From an uncultured Bacilli bacterium (GTDB taxonomy: Bacteria; Bacillota_I; Bacilli_A; ML615J-28; CAG-313), in assembly GCA_947627685.1 (NCBI GenBank), contig CANQWZ010000022.1, positions 1-15,687 of the forward strand: a stretch of DNA of 15,687 bases. Direction: 5' to 3'. Positions 1 to 7,471 of the stretch are shown in pieces. The notes under the pieces were generated by a model. It was not told where the DNA came from. It saw only the letters and a program-made list of their open reading frames with translations, and searched no databases. The position numbers and the translations under genes were made by a program. How positions within the stretch are numbered: the first letter of the stretch is position 1; each line of letters starts with the position of its first letter.

Positions 1-2
1 TG

Positions 3-149
3 ATGGATGTTTCATTTCTTGTCATCAAGTGGAAGTACATTTTGCAAAATTGCATATTGGCGTGTATAATAATGATAGTATCATTCCTTGTGCCTATGTT
101 TAGGCTAAGATATATAAAGCCGATAAATGTCATAAAAGCAAAAGAATAA
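3..149 (+). CDS. FtsX-like ABC transporter permease, C-terminal end (partial)
   Basis: An open plus-strand frame enters from the left edge and stops at TAA 147-149, giving 48 visible residues. They contain one hydrophobic segment (about residues 19-32, ILACIIMIVSFLVP) followed by a short basic tail ending in RYIKPINVIKAKE. A last transmembrane helix, then a proline, basic residues and a 'kPi..IK..E'-type ending is the characteristic C-terminus of FtsX/MacB-type permeases, which pair with an ABC ATPase to move or extract substrates at the membrane. A second frame (2-103) is also open but lacks such a signature. A two-way terminator lies 18 bp downstream. Family assignment rests only on this short tail, so substrate and subfamily are unknown. 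Confidence 0.6.
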   Translation: MDVSFLVIKWKYILQNCILACIIMIVSFLVPMFRLRYIKPINVIKAKE

Positions 150-166
150 TACGTCATAATTCAAAC

Positions 167-212
167 AAAAAAGCTCTCTTTAGCAAGTAAAATTGCCTAA
201 GAGAGCTTTTTT
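167..212. terminator. Bidirectional intrinsic terminator
   Basis: A run of A, then GCTCTCTT (173-180), pairs with AAGAGAGC (199-206) followed by TTTTTT. The A6 and T6 runs extend the stem, and the inner bases (AGCAA/TTGC) can continue it. It has A/T tracts on both sides, so it can end both the FtsX-like gene (plus) and yigZ (minus), which converge here. Confidence 0.9.
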
Positions 213-260
213 ATCTTTTATAATTACCAAAAATTTTAGGCTTTCGGTAGTATTTATCTT

Positions 261-851
261 TTATTTTAACTGTTTTATTTTAATCATATTATTAGTTAGC
301 GTAATTAAACTATTTATAGTAGCAAACATTTGATCAGTAGGAACCTTAATAATCAATTTAACATTACTGCTAAAATCACGCTCAATAATACTATAATTTT
401 TTAGTTTATTTTCAATAATATCTAAATAAGAATAATTAAAAATAAGTTCTAACAAGCAATATTCTACCATAGGAATAATTGTAGCCTGTTTTAGACACTG
501 GCTAGCAGCACTACTATAGGCTCTAACAAGTCCCCCAGCACCAAGCTTAATACCACCATAGTATCTAGTAACAACACAGGCAAAATTAGTAAGATTATTT
601 TTTCTAAAAACATCTAAAACAGGTAAACCAGCTGTTCCGCTAGGTTCACCATCATCACTATAATGACCAGCTTCACCTGTTTTGCCAATAATGTAGACAG
701 TAATATTATGGGTTGCATCGCTAAATTCTTTTTTAATATCACTAAAAAAATTTTTAGCATCATCTACTGATGCAACTGGTTTAATGGTTGTAATAAATTC
801 ACTTTTATTAATAGAATAAGAAGTTCTTGCATATTTTGCTACAGTATTCAC
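261..851 (-). CDS. yigZ: YigZ/IMPACT family protein (UPF0029)
   Basis: This 196-residue protein belongs to the YigZ/YvyE/IMPACT family, near the usual ~200-residue length. The N-terminal IMPACT domain carries the family's signatures: DDGEPSGTAGLPVLDVF at about residues 66-82 and VVTRYYGGIKLGAGGLVRAY at about 93-112. The C-terminal part is a small ferredoxin-like (DUF1949-type) domain. Members are thought to act in translation or stress control; the precise bacterial role is not settled. The start is GTG at 849-851: an in-frame TAA sits directly upstream (852-854), so no longer start exists, and a GGTGGTGA ribosome site precedes it. It is transcribed on its own, divergent from the cinA-type gene and convergent with the FtsX-like gene. 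Confidence 0.93.
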   Translation of the reverse strand: MNTVAKYARTSYSINKSEFITTIKPVASVDDAKNFFSDIKKEFSDATHNITVYIIGKTGEAGHYSDDGEPSGTAGLPVLDVFRKNNLTNFACVVTRYYGGIKLGAGGLVRAYSSAASQCLKQATIIPMVEYCLLELIFNYSYLDIIENKLKNYSIIERDFSSNVKLIIKVPTDQMFATINSLITLTNNMIKIKQLK

Positions 852-867
852 TTAAATCACCACCGTT

Positions 868-876
868 ATTATAACA
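868..876 (-). promoter_or_regulatory. Extended -10 promoter of yigZ
   Basis: On the minus strand this reads TGTTATAAT, a perfect extended -10 (TGnTATAAT). No good -35 hexamer lies 16-18 nt upstream. The -10 ends only about 16 nt before the GTG start, so the predicted transcript start falls near the Shine-Dalgarno site and the leader would be very short. Confidence 0.6.
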
Positions 877-930
877 TTTTTTTAGATAATCATTAAAAAA
901 AGTGCAATTAAAATCTAAAAATCTTATAAC

Positions 931-959
931 TAGCCAAACAAAAAAAGATGTGATAAAAT
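931..959 (+). promoter_or_regulatory. Possible promoter of the cinA-type gene
   Basis: TAGCCA (931-936), a 17-nt spacer, then TAAAAT (954-959). Each box fits the sigma-A consensus only in part (4/6 and 5/6). It is the best candidate between the divergent yigZ and cinA-type genes. Confidence 0.4.
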
Positions 960-1000
960 ATAGATACATAAATTTTATTTAACCAAATAAGGTGTAGAAA

Positions 1001-1465
1001 ATGAATGAAACAATCGAACAAAAACTTGTCAAAAAATTAATAGCTAAAAATTATAAAATTAGTTTTGGTGAATCATGTACAGGAGGATTACTTGTTGCAA
1101 CCTTAATTAATGCTAGTGGTGCATCAAAGGTAGTAGATGAAAGTTATGTAACCTATGCAAATACTGCTAAACAAAAGATTTTAAAAGTAAAAAAAAGAAC
1201 CATTGCTAAATATAGCGTTTATTCTAAAGAAGTAGCTTGCGAAATGGTGGAAGGTTTGTTTAAAAAGACTAAAGCTAATGTTTGTGTTAGTGTAACAGGT
1301 GAGGCTGAAAACCAGTTAAATGATTGTACTTGCTATTATGCAATAATAATTAATAAACAAAAATGGGTAGAACAAGTCAGTTTTAAAGGCTCACGAAATG
1401 AAGTTAGAGATCTTCAAACAAAGCATATTTTAACAAGAATATACGAATTGTTACAACAATATTAA
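1001..1465 (+). CDS. CinA C-terminal domain protein (nicotinamide-nucleotide amidase, PncC type)
   Basis: The 154-residue protein consists only of the CinA C-terminal domain. This domain in PncC-type proteins deamidates nicotinamide mononucleotide to nicotinate mononucleotide in pyridine-nucleotide salvage. The family's nucleophile motif is clear at residues 24-29 (ESCTGG), followed by LLVATLINASGASKV and a VTYANTAKQKIL segment matching the conserved Tyr/Lys stretch, and a VSVTGEA strand near residues 103-109 where relatives have a 'GiTG.AGP' loop. That last loop is less canonical here. The N-terminal MoCF/COG1058 domain of full-length CinA is absent, so a competence role should not be assumed. 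ATG 1001 follows an AAGGTG site. It reads toward tex, which has its own strong promoter. Confidence 0.85.
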   Translation: MNETIEQKLVKKLIAKNYKISFGESCTGGLLVATLINASGASKVVDESYVTYANTAKQKILKVKKRTIAKYSVYSKEVACEMVEGLFKKTKANVCVSVTGEAENQLNDCTCYYAIIINKQKWVEQVSFKGSRNEVRDLQTKHILTRIYELLQQY

Positions 1466-1478
1466 AGGGTTATTTTCG

Positions 1479-1507
1479 TTGCTATAAAAAGCATTTTATG
1501 ATATAAT
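1479..1507 (+). promoter_or_regulatory. Strong promoter of tex
   Basis: TTGCTA (1479-1484), a 17-nt spacer and a perfect TATAAT (1502-1507), with TG bases just before the -10. The predicted start near 1514 leaves a leader of about 58 nt before tex. Confidence 0.8.
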
Positions 1508-1571
1508 ATTCAAAGATGTGAATAAAAAATGCCTATTTGATTTAATAAATTCACAATTGTAGGAGGATTTT

Positions 1572-4004
1572 ATGGAAAATAATTATATGAACGATGCACT
1601 ACTTGGTAAAATATCACGTGAACAAAATGTTCGTGTTAGCCAAATTAGAGCAGTATTAGAATTAATTGAAGGTGGTGCTACCGTTCCATTCATCGCTCGT
1701 TATCGTAAAGAAGTAACAGGTAATTTAGATGAAGAACAAATTCGTGCGATATATCAAGAATGGGATTATGGCCAAAAACTAGCCGCACGTAAAGAAGATG
1801 TAATGCGCCTAATCGAAGAAAAAGGCAAACTTACAGATGAAATCAAAATGGGCATTATAAATGCTACAAAACTTTCAGAAATTGAAGATATTTATCGACC
1901 ATTCAAAGAAAAGAAGAAAACAAGAGCTACTGATGCTAAGAAAAAAGGCTTAGAACCACTAGCTGAATATTTACTTTCTTTCCCACTTGAGGGTAATGTA
2001 GAAGAAGTTGCAAGTAAATATGTAACTTCTTTAGATGGTTTAACTGATGAAGAAATTGAAAATATGAAAAAAGAGGGCTTAATCGTTAAAAATGTTGAAG
2101 AAGCTCTTCAAGGTGCTAAAGATATTATCGCCGAAATCGTTTCTGATGAACCTAAATATCGTGCATGGATTCGCGAAAATTTTGAAAATGAAGCCAAGAT
2201 TAAATGTGAATTTAAAGAAGGTGCCATCGACGAAAAGAAAGTTTATGAAATGTATTATGCATATGAAGAACCACTTAAGACGATTAAACTTCATCGTATT
2301 CTTGCTTTAAATAGAGCCGAAGCTGAAAAAGTAATAAAAGTAAATGTAGTAGAGGATTATGCTAAAGTATTAGATTATATCTGTGGTGATATGATTAAAG
2401 TAAAAGAAGCAATTACAGCCTCATATGTTCATGATGCATGTCAAGATGGTTATGATCGTTTAATTAAACCTGCCATCGTTAGAGAGATTCGTTCCGAACT
2501 TAAAGAAAAAGCTGAAGATCAAGCTATTAATATTTTTGGTGAAAACCTTAGCAATTATTTGTTACAACCCCCTATGAAGGGTAAAGTTGTTTTAGGTGTT
2601 GACCCTGCTTTTAGAACAGGTTGTAAACTTGCGGTAGTAGATGCAACCGGTAAAGTTTTAGAAAAGAGCGTTATGTATCCTCATCAAAAGCAAAAAGGTG
2701 AAAATGTTCCTCCTGCTAGATATCAAGCTGCTGTTGATACTTTCTGTGATTTAATTAACCGTTATAATGTCGAAGTAGTCGCAATGGGTAATGGTACAGC
2801 TAGCCGTGAAACAGAGGCCTTTGTAGCAAATACACTTAAAAACATTGATCGTGATGTAAAATACATTATTGTTAATGAAGCAGGTGCATCAGTATATTCA
2901 GCTTCCGATCTTGCACGTGAAGAATTTCCAGATTATTCAGTTGAAGAGCGTTCTGCCGTATCAATTGCGCGTAGACTTCAAGATCCTCTTTCTGAACTTG
3001 TAAAAATTGATCCTAAATCAATTGGTGTTGGTCAATATCAACATGACGTAAGTCAATCTAAACTAGCTGAATCATTAGATTTCGTTGTGGAAACAGCAGT
3101 TAACAAAGTTGGTGTTAATATTAATACCGCATCGTATTCTTTATTAAAATATGTTGCAGGTTTAAATATTGGTACTGCTAAAAAAATTGTTGCCCATCGT
3201 GAAGAAAATGGTCGTTTTGAAAATCGTAACGATATCAATAAAGTTAAAGGTGTAGGGGCTAAAACTTTAGAACAAGCAATTGGTTTCTTAAGAATTGTTG
3301 ATGGTAATGAACCACTAGACATGACAGGTATTCACCCTGAAAGTTACGAAGTAGCTTTAGCTATTCTTAGCAAATTAGGCTTTACTTCAAGTGATTTAGG
3401 TAAAGAAGAACTTGTTAATAAAGTTAAATCATTGACTGATGAAGAAAAACAAGCAATGATTAAGGAATTAAATGTGGGTGAATATACATTTAATGATATT
3501 TTAGATGCTTTTGTTTCTCCACTTCGTGACGCACGTGATGTAATTGAAGCACCAGTCTTAAGAAGTGATGTTCTTGAGTTATCAGATTTACAAGCAGGCA
3601 TGGAACTACAAGGAACCGTTCGTAATGTAACTGATTTTGGTGCCTTTGTTGATTGTGGCTTACATGATGATGGTCTTGTTCATGTTTCTAAAATGTCATC
3701 TAAATTCATTAAACATCCTTTAGAAGCTGTTCATGTTGGACAAATTGTTAAAGTATGGGTTTTAGAAGTTGATTTAAATAAAGGTAGACTTCAATTAACA
3801 ATGATTGATCCAAATGCTCCAAAAGAAGAAAAAGAAAAGAAAAATAAACCTAAATATAATAAAAAACCTCAAGTTGATCCAGAAAAAGAAAAATTAAGAA
3901 AAGAACGTCTTGCGCAAAAAGCTAAGCGTGAAGAATATAAACGTCGTCAAGAAGAAAGATTTGAACGACAAATGCAAGCTTTAAGAGATAAATTTTCAAA
4001 TTAA
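1572..4004 (+). CDS. tex: Tex family RNA-binding transcription accessory protein
   Basis: An 810-residue cytoplasmic Tex protein. Order seen: helical Tex N-terminal region (about 1-330, with VPFIARYRKEVTG near 40-52); a YqgF/RNase H-like fold beginning at about 337 (GKVVLGVDPAFRTGCKLAVVD); a helix-hairpin-helix region at about 515-575 (INTASYSLL, KVKGVGAKTLEQA); and an S1 RNA-binding domain at about 673-742 (GMELQGTVRNVTDFGAFVDCG). Tex proteins bind nucleic acid and affect transcription and virulence-gene expression in several species. The tail beyond the S1 domain (about 743-810) is almost wholly charged (Lys/Glu/Arg) and predicted helical; it makes the protein longer than common Tex proteins. 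ATG 1572 follows AGGAGGA at the ideal distance. Only 31 nt separate it from acpP, with no terminator, so the two are probably cotranscribed. Confidence 0.97.
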   Translation: MENNYMNDALLGKISREQNVRVSQIRAVLELIEGGATVPFIARYRKEVTGNLDEEQIRAIYQEWDYGQKLAARKEDVMRLIEEKGKLTDEIKMGIINATKLSEIEDIYRPFKEKKKTRATDAKKKGLEPLAEYLLSFPLEGNVEEVASKYVTSLDGLTDEEIENMKKEGLIVKNVEEALQGAKDIIAEIVSDEPKYRAWIRENFENEAKIKCEFKEGAIDEKKVYEMYYAYEEPLKTIKLHRILALNRAEAEKVIKVNVVEDYAKVLDYICGDMIKVKEAITASYVHDACQDGYDRLIKPAIVREIRSELKEKAEDQAINIFGENLSNYLLQPPMKGKVVLGVDPAFRTGCKLAVVDATGKVLEKSVMYPHQKQKGENVPPARYQAAVDTFCDLINRYNVEVVAMGNGTASRETEAFVANTLKNIDRDVKYIIVNEAGASVYSASDLAREEFPDYSVEERSAVSIARRLQDPLSELVKIDPKSIGVGQYQHDVSQSKLAESLDFVVETAVNKVGVNINTASYSLLKYVAGLNIGTAKKIVAHREENGRFENRNDINKVKGVGAKTLEQAIGFLRIVDGNEPLDMTGIHPESYEVALAILSKLGFTSSDLGKEELVNKVKSLTDEEKQAMIKELNVGEYTFNDILDAFVSPLRDARDVIEAPVLRSDVLELSDLQAGMELQGTVRNVTDFGAFVDCGLHDDGLVHVSKMSSKFIKHPLEAVHVGQIVKVWVLEVDLNKGRLQLTMIDPNAPKEEKEKKNKPKYNKKPQVDPEKEKLRKERLAQKAKREEYKRRQEERFERQMQALRDKFSN

Positions 4005-4035
4005 TTAATATAGCAATTTTAGGAGGAAAAAAACA

Positions 4036-4266
4036 ATGGTATTTGAAAAAGTACAAAAAATTATTGCTGAGGGATTAAACGTATCACCTGATAAGATAAC
4101 AATGGATACTCATTTAGTTGATGATTTAGGTGCTGATTCCTTAGATGCTGTGGAATTAATTATGGCTTTAGAAGATGAATTTGGTATTGAAGTAGATGAT
4201 GAAGCTGCTCAAAGCATGAAATATGTTAAAGATTTAGTAGCATATATTGAAGAACATCAAAACTAA
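4036..4266 (+). CDS. acpP: Acyl carrier protein
   Basis: A 76-residue acyl carrier protein, full family length. The phosphopantetheine attachment motif DSL is present with the modified serine at residue 35, inside LVDDLGADSLDAVEL; the acidic helix II (ELIMALEDEFGIEV) that contacts fatty-acid synthesis enzymes is typical. It carries growing acyl chains in type II fatty-acid synthesis and donates them to phospholipid synthesis. AGGAGG lies 9 nt before ATG 4036. It follows tex by 31 nt and is closed by a GNRA-loop terminator. No other fatty-acid synthesis gene is in the window, but the next gene encodes a FabT-like regulator. Confidence 0.97.
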   Translation: MVFEKVQKIIAEGLNVSPDKITMDTHLVDDLGADSLDAVELIMALEDEFGIEVDDEAAQSMKYVKDLVAYIEEHQN

Positions 4267-4274
4267 AAACAAGG

Positions 4275-4306
4275 AAAAGGTTTCTACGAAAGTAGAAGCC
4301 TTTTTT
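4275..4306 (+). terminator. Intrinsic terminator after acpP
   Basis: GGTTTCTAC (4279-4287) pairs with GTAGAAGCC (4292-4300, one T-G wobble) around a GAAA tetraloop, followed by TTTTTT. It ends the tex-acpP unit. Confidence 0.93.
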
Positions 4307-4338
4307 AAAAACATTTGCTATAAAAAAATATTTTTAGT

Positions 4339-4367
4339 TTGACATTAAAAACATTTTGTTTTATAAT
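4339..4367 (+). promoter_or_regulatory. Perfect consensus promoter of the FabT-like gene
   Basis: TTGACA (4339-4344), exactly 17 nt, then TATAAT (4362-4367): both boxes match the sigma-A consensus fully. It drives the FabT-like regulator and probably the aminopeptidase behind it. I found no complete FabT-type palindrome over it, only a single AGTTTGA half at the -35. Confidence 0.9.
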
Positions 4368-4393
4368 AATATAAGAAAAAGAGGTACGAAAAT

Positions 4394-5368
4394 ATGGAAA
4401 ATGAAAATAACCAAATAAAAACACCTAAAAAAAGAATAAGTCCAATAGTTGTTCCAACCATTGATGAACCTAAAGCATCAAAGGCTACAACACCAAAAAA
4501 AGCAACAACTTCGAAAGCTGAGCCTAAAAAAACAACAACTTCGAAAGCTGCACCTAAAAAGAAAGCTACTGCTAAAAAAGCAACAACCTCCAAGGCAGCA
4601 GGCAAAAAGCCATCAAAGCCTAAAATTGATGAGAAGCAAATAACATCAATTAAAATTGACCCAAGAACAGGTACAATTAAACAAGCTACTAAGCAACCTA
4701 AAACCAAACCTGTTGAAGTAGTTGAAAAATTACCAGAAGTTCCTAAAAAAAAGCCAGCTAAACCAAAAGTAAAAAAACCATCAATTAAAAGTAAAGATGT
4801 TACAATAGAACCTGCTCCACGTGACAATACACCAAAAGAAATTGTTAGACCAACTCCTAAAAAGGCTAAACAGTTTACTAAAGAAGAAAAGGTTTTATAT
4901 AAAAATTTAGAAGATTCATTTAATTTTGTAGCTAATATGACTAATGTAATTGAAGAAAGAACGATGGATACTAAAAATATTCCGGATCTTACTATTGGTG
5001 AACTTCATGTTATAGAAATGGTCAATAAGTATAATAATAAACCGATGACGTTAATTGCGAAACAAATGCATGTTACGGTCGGATCACTTACAATTGGTGT
5101 TAATCGCTTAGTTCAAAAGGGATACTTATTAAGAATTAGAGATGAAATGGATCATCGTGTTATTTTATTAAGCATTACTCAACAAGGTAAAAAAGTACTA
5201 AAATTTCATGATAAATTTCATGATGATATTTTAGGATTAGTTTTAGATACGATTCCCCTTGCGCAAGCAGCTAAAGTTATTAGTCAATTTGCCTATATTT
5301 TAGAACTCTATTATGATCCATCAATAGGTGATGAAAACAACAAAAAAAATAAAAAAGAAAGAAGATAA
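4394..5368 (+). CDS. MarR/FabT-like regulator with a lysine/alanine/threonine-rich N-terminal tail
   Basis: A 324-residue protein in two parts. Residues 1 to about 160 are low complexity, rich in Lys, Ala, Thr and Pro, with repeated blocks such as TTSKAAPKKK; the region resembles the tails of H1-like or HupB-type DNA-binding proteins and should be disordered. Residues about 165-310 are a MarR-type winged helix: LTIGELHVIEMV, then a recognition-helix region MTLIAKQMHVTVGSLTIGVNRLVQKGYL and a wing with RDEMDHRVILLSIT, then HDKFHDDIL. The last parts resemble streptococcal FabT (wing followed by a HQKFH segment), the MarR-type repressor of fatty-acid synthesis genes that uses acyl-ACP as co-repressor. 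FabT itself is about 145 residues, so the tail is an unusual addition. GAGGT precedes ATG 4394. acpP lies directly upstream. The regulatory target is inference. Confidence 0.8.
   Translation: MENENNQIKTPKKRISPIVVPTIDEPKASKATTPKKATTSKAEPKKTTTSKAAPKKKATAKKATTSKAAGKKPSKPKIDEKQITSIKIDPRTGTIKQATKQPKTKPVEVVEKLPEVPKKKPAKPKVKKPSIKSKDVTIEPAPRDNTPKEIVRPTPKKAKQFTKEEKVLYKNLEDSFNFVANMTNVIEERTMDTKNIPDLTIGELHVIEMVNKYNNKPMTLIAKQMHVTVGSLTIGVNRLVQKGYLLRIRDEMDHRVILLSITQQGKKVLKFHDKFHDDILGLVLDTIPLAQAAKVISQFAYILELYYDPSIGDENNKKNKKERR
4501..4560 (+). repeat. 30-bp tandem repeat coding for the Lys/Ala/Thr-rich tail
   Basis: Two adjoining 30-bp units (4501-4530 and 4531-4560) share all but a few bases, including an identical CAACAACTTCGAAAGCTG block. 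Each encodes ten residues of the form xTTSKAxPKK. A third, degenerate unit follows to about 4610 (ATTSKAAGKK). Such in-frame units let the tail grow or shrink by slippage. Confidence 0.85.
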
Positions 5369-5371
5369 AAA

Positions 5372-6634
5372 ATGAATAAGGCTATTTATCAAAAAAGAAG
5401 AATGAATCTTTTCAAAGAATTAAAAAATAATAGCGTTGCTATTTTACATTCAGGATATACGCAATTTAAAAGTGCTGATTCAGAATATCCTTTTGTTGTT
5501 AATAACAATTTCTATTATCTAACTGGTATTGATCAACCTGATGTTACAATTGTTATTGGTAAATTTAATGAAGAGTATAAAGAATGGCTCTTTTTAGATG
5601 AAATTGATGAAGTTAATGCTAAATGGGTTGGACGTACGTTATATAAAGAAGAAGCATCACAAATTGCTAGCATAAATGTAAAGGATATCTTTTATAATGA
5701 TACTTTTATGACTTTTTTAAGCAATCGCTTGCAACCTACTAGACATTTTGTTGACGTAGCCGAAATTGTTTATTTAGATCTTGAAAAAAGATCGCAAACC
5801 CTATATAATACTTTTGCTTTAAAGTTATCTAAATATTTGCATAAAGATTATCCAAGTATCAAGATTGAAAATCTTTATGCTAAAATGATTAAAATGCGAA
5901 TGATTAAAACCCAAGAAGAGGTTGATTTAATTGTTGACTCAATTTATACTACTCAAAGAGCCATTTATAATGTTATTAAACATGGTAACGAGTTAACTTG
6001 TGAAACACTCGCTGAAGCATATCATAATTTTGTTTTAACAAGTGAAAACAAAACCATTTCTTTTGAAAGTATTATTGCCTCAGGTAAAAATGCTACCATT
6101 TTGCATTATGTGAAAAACAATAGTAAAGTAGAAAAAGATAGTTTACTACTAATGGATGTTGGTTGTTATACTAATCACTATTCTTCTGACATATCAAGAA
6201 CTTTCCCTGTTAATGGTCATTTTACACCTCGTCAAAAAGCCATATATGAAGTTGTTTTAGATTGCAATAAGCGTTGTATTGATTACGCAAAAGCCGGCAT
6301 TAGTTGGAAAGCTTTAAATGATTATGCTAAGGATATTTTAGCAAGTGGTTGTATTAAACTTGGTTTAATCAAAAACAAAGAGGAAATATCGAAATACTAT
6401 TTTCATTCGATTGGTCACTCTTTAGGCCTTGATGTACATGATCCTTCCATAGATAGTTTAGGCCTTCTTGAAGGAATGGTAATTACAATTGAACCAGGTT
6501 TATATATTGAAGAAGAAGGCATTGGCATAAGAGTTGAAGATAATATTTGGATTACCAAAGATAAAACTGTCGTTTTATCACATGATATTATCAAAGAAAT
6601 AGATGAAATTGAAGAAATGATGGCAAAAAAATAA
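5372..6634 (+). CDS. pepP: Xaa-Pro aminopeptidase (M24B family)
   Basis: A 420-residue cytoplasmic metallopeptidase that removes the first residue from peptides with proline in second position. An N-terminal AMP_N (creatinase-like) domain spans about residues 1-130, containing YLTGIDQPD. The pita-bread catalytic domain holds all five expected metal ligands: Asp262 (LLMDVGC), Asp273 (SSDISRTF), His349 (HSIGHSLGLDVHD), Glu374 (ITIEPGLY) and Glu389 (GIRVEDN). It is therefore probably active with two Mn2+ or similar ions. The ATG lies 3 nt after the stop of the FabT-like gene, with only an AAAGAAAGAAG purine tract as ribosome site, so translation may be coupled. A terminator follows 11 bp downstream. 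Confidence 0.95.
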   Translation: MNKAIYQKRRMNLFKELKNNSVAILHSGYTQFKSADSEYPFVVNNNFYYLTGIDQPDVTIVIGKFNEEYKEWLFLDEIDEVNAKWVGRTLYKEEASQIASINVKDIFYNDTFMTFLSNRLQPTRHFVDVAEIVYLDLEKRSQTLYNTFALKLSKYLHKDYPSIKIENLYAKMIKMRMIKTQEEVDLIVDSIYTTQRAIYNVIKHGNELTCETLAEAYHNFVLTSENKTISFESIIASGKNATILHYVKNNSKVEKDSLLLMDVGCYTNHYSSDISRTFPVNGHFTPRQKAIYEVVLDCNKRCIDYAKAGISWKALNDYAKDILASGCIKLGLIKNKEEISKYYFHSIGHSLGLDVHDPSIDSLGLLEGMVITIEPGLYIEEEGIGIRVEDNIWITKDKTVVLSHDIIKEIDEIEEMMAKK

Positions 6635-6645
6635 AAGTTAAAAAG

Positions 6646-6677
6646 CACATTTTGATATATTCAAAATGTGTTTTTTT
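6646..6677 (+). terminator. Intrinsic terminator after pepP
   Basis: CACATTTTGA (6646-6655) pairs perfectly with TCAAAATGTG (6661-6670) around a 5-nt loop, then seven T. It ends the FabT-like/pepP unit. Confidence 0.93.
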
Positions 6678-6712
6678 GCATTAAAATTAAAAATATAACT
6701 AATAATATAATT

Positions 6713-7471
6713 ATGGAAAAGAAATTGCAAAATTTATTAAAAAAGCTTACCTTTTTAAATTATAAACTTAATCCTACTTTACTTGCTTCATCTTTTGCTT
6801 TCTATTTATTATTAACTATCATTCCTTTTTTATTAATCATCTATAGCATATTAATAAAATTAGAAATTGTCACAGTATCCAATAATATTCTTTTTAATCA
6901 TCACTTATTAAATAGTATCTTATTAATTATTAATTTACTATGGACTAGTTCTAAACTTACTAATAATTTACTATTGATTGCTGATGTAATTTACTATCAT
7001 AAAAAATATCGTCCTCGTTTTAAATTAAGAATTACCGCTTTTTTCTTAACGATAATTTTCATTTTGATTGCTTTGCTTTTAATTATTATTACTATTTATA
7101 TTAGTTATCTTAAAACAACTATTACTTTACCATATCGCTTTATTCTAAATATCATACAATTTATTTGCCCATTTTTATTTATAATTACGTTTATTGGTAT
7201 CGTTTATAAATATATTATTCCTGTAAAGATTGCTTTTAAAAAGACGCTTAAAACTTCGGCAAGTATAACGGCACTCATTTTTTTAATAACCATTATTTAT
7301 CAACAAGTATTAATTAAAATCAGTAGTAATCATTATCAAAATATGTATGGAATATTTGCGGGAAGCATATCTTTTCTTATTTGGTTATATATTATTTGCT
7401 ATATTTTTCTAATGGGAATTGCTATTATCCTTTTAAAAGAAGAGTATAAAACATTAACAAATGACATATAA
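6713..7471 (+). CDS. YihY/BrkB family integral membrane protein
   Basis: A 252-residue protein with about six hydrophobic helices and short basic loops. The first helix, SFAFYLLLTIIPFLLIIYSI, matches the signature 'S.af.ll.siiPlLl' helix of the YihY/BrkB (formerly 'ribonuclease BN') family; ITAFFLTIIFILIALLLIII and GSISFLIWLYIICYIFLMGI fit the later helices. The function of the family is unknown. An open frame extends 45 nt further up to a GTG at 6668, but that lies inside the pepP terminator stem, so ATG 6713 is preferred. No Shine-Dalgarno site is visible before it, and a TATAAT (6706-6711) abuts it, so the true start and transcript end are uncertain. Base composition is extremely AT-rich. 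Its 3' end overlaps the deacetylase gene by 11 nt. Confidence 0.85.
   Translation: MEKKLQNLLKKLTFLNYKLNPTLLASSFAFYLLLTIIPFLLIIYSILIKLEIVTVSNNILFNHHLLNSILLIINLLWTSSKLTNNLLLIADVIYYHKKYRPRFKLRITAFFLTIIFILIALLLIIITIYISYLKTTITLPYRFILNIIQFICPFLFIITFIGIVYKYIIPVKIAFKKTLKTSASITALIFLITIIYQQVLIKISSNHYQNMYGIFAGSISFLIWLYIICYIFLMGIAIILLKEEYKTLTNDI

Noticed and set aside
2..103. Alternative open frame at the left edge as the upstream gene's end
   Set aside because: It shows no recognisable pattern, whereas the overlapping frame 3-149 ends in an FtsX-like helix and tail placed directly before the terminator.
4345..4827. Long minus-strand open frame opposite the FabT-like gene's 5' part
   Set aside because: It is the antisense of the low-complexity Lys/Ala/Thr tail, which lacks stops on both strands. 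Its composition (Phe/Gly/Val-rich repeats) mirrors the repeat, and it would run through the consensus promoter.
6668..6712. Longer N-terminus for the BrkB-type protein from GTG 6668
   Set aside because: It begins inside the right arm of the pepP terminator, and the extra residues do not belong to the family.
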